Source of the DNA: an uncultured Verrucomicrobiales bacterium
GTDB taxonomy: Bacteria > Verrucomicrobiota > Verrucomicrobiia > Verrucomicrobiales > Akkermansiaceae
Length of the DNA: 48,328 nt
Direction of reading: 5' to 3'
Assembly (NCBI GenBank): GCA_937128235.1
Contig: CAKZMG010000004.1
Coordinates: forward strand, 1 to 48,328
Under the pieces are notes generated by a model, which saw only the letters and a list, made by a program, of their open reading frames with translations, was not told the DNA's origin and did no database searches. Of this stretch, positions 43,229 through 48,328 are shown in pieces. Numbering within the stretch: position 1 is the first letter of the stretch; each line of letters begins with the position of its first letter. The position numbers and the translations under genes were made by a program.

Positions 43229-44749
43229 ATGAAGTTTTATGTTCTATCTCTCTTGTTTGTTAGCTCTGTTTTAATTGTAAATCAGGCACAGGCTCAGGAA
43301 GAAAATATACACGATGATCCTTTTGGTGTTTCTGATGAATATTTAAAACCACCTATGCCGAGAGAGGCTAAGTATTTTAAGGGGAAAGTGAGAAAGGAGA
43401 AGAATGAAATCATCGCTCGAAGCTTATTGAGTCTTCTGCAGCCTATAAATAAGTTGCCATTGGTAGATCATGCTCAAACACAACTTCCACACACTAAATC
43501 TACAGATAGAGTTTATAATATCAGCGCATGGTTCCCTAACTGTACCGATGAGCAATGGGTGTATTATAATGACACATCAAATTATCTGATCGCAAATGCA
43601 TCACACAGATTGAAAGCTTCTGTAAGTGAATATGTTTATCGTGTGATTAAGAAATTACCTGTGAACTTAAAACTTACAGCAACATATCTAGTAGTGGATA
43701 GAAATATTCCTCTGACGATAGAAGCGATTAAGAAATCTCAGCATAAGAAGGTAATGAGCTTTTCAGGTGTATTAAAATCCGGGGAAAAGGCGATGTTTGG
43801 CAAGGTTGAGCGGTATCTTTCTGCCGAAGGATTGATCTATCCAGGGGCGCATAGTGCATATTGTAGTCTGAATTTATATCTGGCGGATGAGCTTGAAGTG
43901 GAAATAAATACTTCTCTACAAGTAGGGTTAAGAGAGGTTGTTCAAGTAGGTATAATTAAAGGTAATGAGAAAGGTGTGATGATTTTGAATCTGGAACGCC
44001 TAGACATGAATGGGAGAAAGGTGAGAGAAAAAAGGGTGAATCCACAAATCGAAATCTCTAACTATCAGGTGAAAAGGGAAGTCATAAGTGGGAGAGAGTA
44101 TTTATTTTGGAGAGTTCCAGATTTAATTACATTGCTGGGACCTTGTGAAGAACGACTTGTTGTTAACTCAAATTTGGGGGTATTCGCTAAAGAAGCTATT
44201 ATATATGATTTTAGTGAAAATTTAGAGCTGCAAGGAATAAGAATGAGAAAGGATGATCTTGCTATTTATGACTCTATGAGCGGGTTACTAGTCGTGTCAG
44301 GAAATACAAGTGTCTTGGATATGGTAGAGGAGATTTCTTATGAGATCTCTGTGAGCTATGGTTTAAACATTTCGACTGTGACGAATTTTTATGAAGTGGA
44401 TGCTCATAGCAAAGCTGAAGTTGGCAATGAGTGGGATGTGGTGAGCATACTTTCACGTAATCCTGAGTTGCTGGGGAATGTAGGATATTTTCTCGGGGGC
44501 GGAGAGAAAGTTAGACATAGTTCTCCACAAGGAAGTGTTATTTTAGAAGTTATTTTGGATGAATCGGGGCGTTTTACAAATCAAGTATACCAATTAGATC
44601 TCAATTTTTTAAATCATAAGATTAAATCGAAACTTAAAACTGACGTTGAATATAACAGACCGAAATTCATCGAACTCCAAACCAATCCCGTCACGAGGCG
44701 ATCCATTATTATGATGATTTTAACAACGAAAAAGAGGATATTCCGATAG
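43229..44749 (+). CDS. Secreted two-unit repeat protein, paralog 1
   Basis: 506 residues with a signal peptide (MKFYVLSLLFVSSVLIVNQAQA) and an early DDPFG motif. Unit 1: VYNISAWFP, QWVYYNDTSNYLIANAS, ATYLVVDRNIPLTIEAIKKS, GVLKSGEKAMFG, closing KGVMILNLERL. Unit 2: LAIYDSMSGLLVVSGNTSVL, FYEVDAHSKAEVGNEW, NPELLGNVGYFLGGGEKVR, closing IIMMILTTKK. The segments around SGLLVVSGNTSV resemble the short STN/secretin N-type folds seen in outer-membrane assemblies, but no secretin channel domain is present. Its stop overlaps the next gene's GTG by one base. Confidence 0.65.
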   Translation: MKFYVLSLLFVSSVLIVNQAQAQEENIHDDPFGVSDEYLKPPMPREAKYFKGKVRKEKNEIIARSLLSLLQPINKLPLVDHAQTQLPHTKSTDRVYNISAWFPNCTDEQWVYYNDTSNYLIANASHRLKASVSEYVYRVIKKLPVNLKLTATYLVVDRNIPLTIEAIKKSQHKKVMSFSGVLKSGEKAMFGKVERYLSAEGLIYPGAHSAYCSLNLYLADELEVEINTSLQVGLREVVQVGIIKGNEKGVMILNLERLDMNGRKVREKRVNPQIEISNYQVKREVISGREYLFWRVPDLITLLGPCEERLVVNSNLGVFAKEAIIYDFSENLELQGIRMRKDDLAIYDSMSGLLVVSGNTSVLDMVEEISYEISVSYGLNISTVTNFYEVDAHSKAEVGNEWDVVSILSRNPELLGNVGYFLGGGEKVRHSSPQGSVILEVILDESGRFTNQVYQLDLNFLNHKIKSKLKTDVEYNRPKFIELQTNPVTRRSIIMMILTTKKRIFR

Positions 44750-44751
44750 TG

Positions 44752-46362
44752 ATGATACGATTTTTAATACAATTTTTGCTCATTGTTTCTAGTTTCTATT
44801 GCACCGCAGTAGAAGAGGCTGTTGGAGGCGATTTTGATCAAATACTAGCAGAGCAAAAAGCGATACCTACACCTCAGAGAGGGTTCCCGGAACCGATGCC
44901 TTATATTGAGACAGAGCCTTCGATTGTGAGTTTACATTTGCCTACTTTTTTAAATCCACCTCAGCCATTTTCAGAGATGAGCAGAGTTTCTAAATTTGAT
45001 CCAGCTTTACCATATACCAAACTAGCTGATGAGGTTTACGATATTACCAGTTGGTTCCCGCTAGAAAAAATGAGGCACGAGGGAACAGTGGATGAGAGGC
45101 GTTGGGTGTATTACAATAAGACCAGCGGTTACATTATCAGCTACGCTGACCAGTTCTTGCAGTCATCAGTTTACCTTTATGTGAAAAAGAAGTTACTTTC
45201 AGAGGGGGTAAGGCAGAGAGTGTCATTTGTGTATCTTATCGCGGATGAGAAAACGTCTATGAATGTGGAATCCTTGAGTCAGTCTTCACATGAAGTGCTC
45301 TGGAGCAGTTCTGCGATTGTTTGGTCTGGAATGAAGAGTGAGTTTAAGAGAGGTAATTCGGAGCTAGGGATAGAAATGAGAACATCAGAAAATGAGTTAA
45401 GTGCGGATGTTAGTTTACATTTCTATCTTGAGGGGAAATTACAATTCAGTAGTGCCACGCATATCGCGGTTAATCATTGGCGAGTCTGTGAAGCTGGGTT
45501 TTCTGAGGAGGGAAAGAGGGGCGTGATGATGATTAAGGTAGAGAATATAAACTCTTTGGGGCAAATGGTTCATTTGCCTCCAGATTATGAGCTGTTTCTT
45601 GAGGATGTGGAAAATGAAGAGGATGATCCATTCGGTTCAGATCCCTTTGGTGAAGAGAGCAAAAAACGTATCATCACATACCGAGTTCCGCCCGATATTA
45701 TTCAGCTGTTAGAAGCAGATGAAAATGAAGATCCTTTTGAAGATCCCGTTGAAGATCCTTTTGGTGATATAGATACTCATACTACGGATGAAAATGGTCT
45801 GAGAAATACAAAAGATCGCATCAACATATCTGGACTTGTGGCTAAGAATGGTGTTAAAATAGATGCTTATTTTTTCCCGAGTGTTTCTTACATTATTGCT
45901 TATGGAACAGAATCTGAGCACGATGAATTAGGTGGACTCCTAACTACTCTAGGACCGTATGTGCCCCACAGTTATAACATAGGAATACATTTTTATGAGG
46001 TGGATAAAGTGGATCAGTGGCAAGGTCGGAAATTGGGAGTCGAAGATTTATTAGCACGAAATCCGTCGAGGTTGGGTAGTGTTGGCGGAGTGACAAGAAG
46101 TGGTGAGCGAGTTGATATTTATCGAGGAGAAAATGAGTGCCGTATAGAGCCTATTAGAGGAGAAGTTGCCAATTCGATAGATTTGAACCTGATCTTGAAA
46201 ATAGATATGGCGGGCTTAAAGTTAGAGAAAAAATTCGAGCTCGCTACTGTCCTAGATGTACCACAGGTTCATTATCTAGGGAAATCAGAGACCACTGGTC
46301 GAGATCTAATGATGCTAATAAGAGTGCAAGAAATAGAATGGAAGGAAGAGAAACAAAGATGA
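44752..46362 (+). CDS. Secreted two-unit repeat protein, paralog 2
   Basis: 536 residues from ATG 44752; a GTG one codon upstream overlaps the previous stop. Signal peptide MIRFLIQFLLIVSSFYCTAV. Unit 1: VYDITSWFP, RRWVYYNKTSGYIISYADQF, FVYLIADEKTSMNVESL, AIVWSGMKSEFKRG, closing RGVMMIKVENI. A middle acidic stretch repeats DPFG/DPFE motifs, then YRVPPDIIQLLEA. Unit 2: FFPSVSYIIAYGTESEHDEL, IHFYEVDKVDQW, NPSRLGSVGGVTRSGERVDI, closing LMMLIRVQEI. Function unknown; organised exactly like its neighbours. Confidence 0.65.
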   Translation: MIRFLIQFLLIVSSFYCTAVEEAVGGDFDQILAEQKAIPTPQRGFPEPMPYIETEPSIVSLHLPTFLNPPQPFSEMSRVSKFDPALPYTKLADEVYDITSWFPLEKMRHEGTVDERRWVYYNKTSGYIISYADQFLQSSVYLYVKKKLLSEGVRQRVSFVYLIADEKTSMNVESLSQSSHEVLWSSSAIVWSGMKSEFKRGNSELGIEMRTSENELSADVSLHFYLEGKLQFSSATHIAVNHWRVCEAGFSEEGKRGVMMIKVENINSLGQMVHLPPDYELFLEDVENEEDDPFGSDPFGEESKKRIITYRVPPDIIQLLEADENEDPFEDPVEDPFGDIDTHTTDENGLRNTKDRINISGLVAKNGVKIDAYFFPSVSYIIAYGTESEHDELGGLLTTLGPYVPHSYNIGIHFYEVDKVDQWQGRKLGVEDLLARNPSRLGSVGGVTRSGERVDIYRGENECRIEPIRGEVANSIDLNLILKIDMAGLKLEKKFELATVLDVPQVHYLGKSETTGRDLMMLIRVQEIEWKEEKQR

Positions 46363-46409
46363 CAATTAGCTTAATTACTTCGCTGATATGGGAGCTATTG
46401 TCTAGTTCT

Positions 46410-47996
46410 ATGAAACGAGTGTTCTTTGGTTTTGTCCTGTGCTTTTTTGCGTTGTTTACCATCGCTGATGGGCAGGAGTCGCTTGAGGTTACTGATAGAG
46501 ATGAGGAGAGTATCAGGGAATTACTGAGGATCCCTAGGATCGATTATCCTGAGGATTTGCCTATTGATGAGACTCCGTGGGTATTGATGGAGCTTCATGT
46601 TGCTACTGTTAGGGCTCCTGATTCTACTTGGTCTGGGATGCGTAAAGTGAGTGCTGTAGATAGTGCCTGGAAGCATGCAAAGGAGGGAGATGATATTTAT
46701 GATGTTACCGATTGGTTTCTGACAGCTAAGCAAAAAAAGCTGCGTAAGGATAAAAAGAATCGCTGGGTGTATTATAATAAAACGAGCGGATACATTATCG
46801 CTCATGCTGATTTATTTCTGAAGAGCACGATCCAGACCTTTGCGTGGCATTCGATGGCATTGAATGGGTATTATCCTCGATTACAACTGATGTATCTGGA
46901 TGTGGATGATAAAGTGGAGCTGGAGTTTGGGGCGATTCAGGAATCGCGACATCGTGTTTTGTTTCGCAATACGATGAGCATTAATTCTAAGACTAGTCTC
47001 AAGTGTGGTGTTGGGGGTTCATCTTACGGTGTTGAATTAGTGGATATTATTCCTGAGTATGATCGGAGATTATACAGCTTCATTCTGAAGATGAATGCGG
47101 GGGAGCAGATGGTGTATGAAAATAGATTGTTTCTAGTTCCTAATCGCTGGGTAATTCATGAGTGCGGTATTTCCGCTAAAGGCAAACGAAAGGTGTTGGC
47201 TATTAAAGTGGATCATGTGAGTCACTTTGGTGAGGTTTTAACCTTTCCCGTTGATGATAATATTAGTGAAACAAATTTTGTTAGAACGAGTAGCGAAGAC
47301 GAGGGGCACCCATTTGGTGAAAGATTCCAAACTGTTCATACGTTTTATAGGGTGCCAGCTGATATGTTCCATGCGATGGGATCCGATGACGATGATGATT
47401 ACGATCCCTTTGCTGAGAGTGAAGATGAGCGAGAGTTGCCGAATATGAAAAACGTCTCGGAAATTCTCTCACTCCTGTTTAGAGATTTAGAAGGATATTA
47501 CTTTAATTATCAGAATCTATTTTTATTAAAGTCGTCAGAGGGTGGGCGTTTGGAGTTTGATGTGTTGATGGCTGATCTTGAGCTTAGAAAAAAACTGCCG
47601 CTGGTAGAATGTAGGTTGCTTTTTTATGAGATAGATTTTTACAACGACTATGCCGCGCGGTCTTGGAAGGTGGAGGATGTGCTTTCTGGGAATCCTGTGA
47701 AGCTAGGTAGTATGGGTTCTATGCTGGATCTTGGTGGTGATGCGGTGATGAAGTATGGTGATGATGATTGTGTGCTTTCTTTGTATTATCCTCAGACGAA
47801 GGAGGCTCAGGAAAAAATCTCAGATGAGCGGATGTTGGAATGGAAGCTAAATTTATCATCGATGGATATTGAGGATAAGAACGAAACTCGGGTAAGGATC
47901 GGGGAGGCAAAAGTAATCTGTCTTGGTAAGAATGTTGAGAATGGTAAGTTGCGGATGATGGTGATTAATCTCAGTGAGCTAGCATCCAATAAATAA
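46410..47996 (+). CDS. Secreted two-unit repeat protein, paralog 3
   Basis: 528 residues from ATG 46410, which gives a clean signal peptide (MKRVFFGFVLCFFALFTIADG). Upstream in-frame ATGs at 46338 and 46359 overlap the previous gene (46359 makes an ATGA overlap). Unit 1: IYDVTDWFL, RWVYYNKTSGYIIAHADLF, QLMYLDVDDKVELEFGAIQE, closing RKVLAIKVDHV. Then FYRVPADMFHAMG and an Asp-rich DDDDDYDPFAES stretch. Unit 2: YYFNYQNLFLLKSSEGG, LLFYEIDFYNDYAARSWKVE, NPVKLGSMGSMLDLGG, closing LRMMVINLSEL. Unit 2 keeps less of the STN-like segment than the other paralogs. Confidence 0.65.
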   Translation: MKRVFFGFVLCFFALFTIADGQESLEVTDRDEESIRELLRIPRIDYPEDLPIDETPWVLMELHVATVRAPDSTWSGMRKVSAVDSAWKHAKEGDDIYDVTDWFLTAKQKKLRKDKKNRWVYYNKTSGYIIAHADLFLKSTIQTFAWHSMALNGYYPRLQLMYLDVDDKVELEFGAIQESRHRVLFRNTMSINSKTSLKCGVGGSSYGVELVDIIPEYDRRLYSFILKMNAGEQMVYENRLFLVPNRWVIHECGISAKGKRKVLAIKVDHVSHFGEVLTFPVDDNISETNFVRTSSEDEGHPFGERFQTVHTFYRVPADMFHAMGSDDDDDYDPFAESEDERELPNMKNVSEILSLLFRDLEGYYFNYQNLFLLKSSEGGRLEFDVLMADLELRKKLPLVECRLLFYEIDFYNDYAARSWKVEDVLSGNPVKLGSMGSMLDLGGDAVMKYGDDDCVLSLYYPQTKEAQEKISDERMLEWKLNLSSMDIEDKNETRVRIGEAKVICLGKNVENGKLRMMVINLSELASNK

Positions 47997-48056
47997 TAAG
48001 ATTTTTTTCATTCTAACAAAATACCCATCAACCAAGGGCTTTCATCGTCCATTACA

Positions 48057-48083
48057 TTCGTGAAAATTCGTGTAGATTTGTGG
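48057..48083 (+). repeat. Three TTCGTG-type units spaced exactly 10 bp
   Basis: TTCGTG at 48057 and 48067 and TTTGTG at 48077, followed by G. The same layout (ATTCGTG-AATTCGTG-type tracts) is a familiar dispersed intergenic element in various bacteria; here only one copy is visible. Nothing else is recognised in 47997-48149. Confidence 0.45.
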
Positions 48084-48149
48084 TAGAAAAATCCAATTGC
48101 TTGCGGCATTAGAATTTACTTTTTCCAGCAGACTAGATAGTTTTGGTGA

Positions 48150-48328
48150 ATGAACATTGAGGTAGCAGATAAGCCGCTCCGCTGGGGTGAGCTGGATATG
48201 AATTTATTTGGGATTGAGAGCGATTGGTATGGCCAGAAACTCGCTAAGCCCGCGACTTTTGGGCTGGCGGTGGATAGAGATTACTTGTGGTTTGTGGCTG
48301 GGCATCAGCAGCCGGCGAGTATTCATCC
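48150..48328 (+). CDS. Start of a hypothetical protein, cut by window edge
   Basis: An open frame from ATG 48150 to the end (59 complete codons). It begins MNIEVADKPLRWGELDMNLF and continues GLAVDRDYLWFVAGHQQPAS. No signal peptide and no recognisable motif. The sentence-like codon use and clear start make a real gene likely; the family cannot be judged from this fragment. Confidence 0.55.
   Translation, partial: MNIEVADKPLRWGELDMNLFGIESDWYGQKLAKPATFGLAVDRDYLWFVAGHQQPASIH

Noticed and set aside
43229-47996. Calling the three paralogs secretins
   Set aside because: Only short STN/N-domain-like segments are suggested; the C-terminal secretin channel domain is missing.

Overview
The window looks like a chromosomal stretch of a Verrucomicrobiota bacterium (PVC superphylum). 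This is inferred from gene content: an SHD1-domain protein, small Sm-like repeats around a LamG-like domain, many lipoprotein and signal-peptide 'giant unknown' proteins, and weak or absent Shine-Dalgarno sequences. Housekeeping genes (mfd, rsmA/ksgA, kdsD, metF, add, dinB, tRNA-Glu, tRNA-Gly) are interleaved with efflux operons, toxin-antitoxin (TA) modules and uncharacterised secreted proteins. No rRNA, CRISPR array, transposase, integrase or phage structural gene was found.

Layout. 1-4.3 kb (minus): a heavy-metal RND efflux operon, read as a His/Cys-rich secreted protein, TolC-type channel, membrane-fusion protein, then a CusA/CzcA-type pump cut by the window edge. 4.9-6.6 kb: an AT-rich wHTH antitoxin / nucleotidyltransferase toxin pair beside a Y-family polymerase (6.7-8.0). 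8.1-10.7 kb: a peptidoglycan amidase and a DUF3592-like membrane protein. 10.7-15.8 kb: mfd, whose 3' end exists twice because a 1,841-bp AbiEi/AbiEii cassette lies between two copies. 15.8-18.9 kb: a Sm-like/LamG secreted protein, a second amidase, a cysteine-cluster protein and tRNA-Glu. 19.1-19.7 kb: higBA with a nonsense mutation in the toxin. 20.1-21.5 kb: a KsgA-Nudix fusion. 22.8-24.4 kb: two divergent unknown genes around an array of AAATTAGC sites. 24.5-30.8 kb: a TetR-controlled HAE-type RND operon. 30.8-36.4 kb: add, an SHD1 protein, kdsD, a transglutaminase-like protein, metF, tRNA-Gly. 36.5-48 kb: an envelope-protein island with a VWA protein, a coiled-coil protein, a VIT/SLBB/TPR/DUF2135-like giant, and four consecutive genes built from one repeated, apparently undescribed unit (1+2+2+2 copies). 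A further gene starts at 48150.

Most notable signals: (1) a 13-mer AAAACTTACCTCT present nine times exactly and an 8-mer CTGTTAGA at least 22 times, on both strands and in different reading frames, mostly in genes that look native. They resemble DNA-uptake or other genome-wide signal sequences. (2) The AbiE cassette inserted at the 3' end of mfd with an in-frame replacement of the lost coding end. (3) The tandem repeated-unit secreted family at 42.7-48.0 kb. (4) The AAATTAGC site array. (5) A 7-bp tandem repeat inside mfd that would shift frame on slippage.
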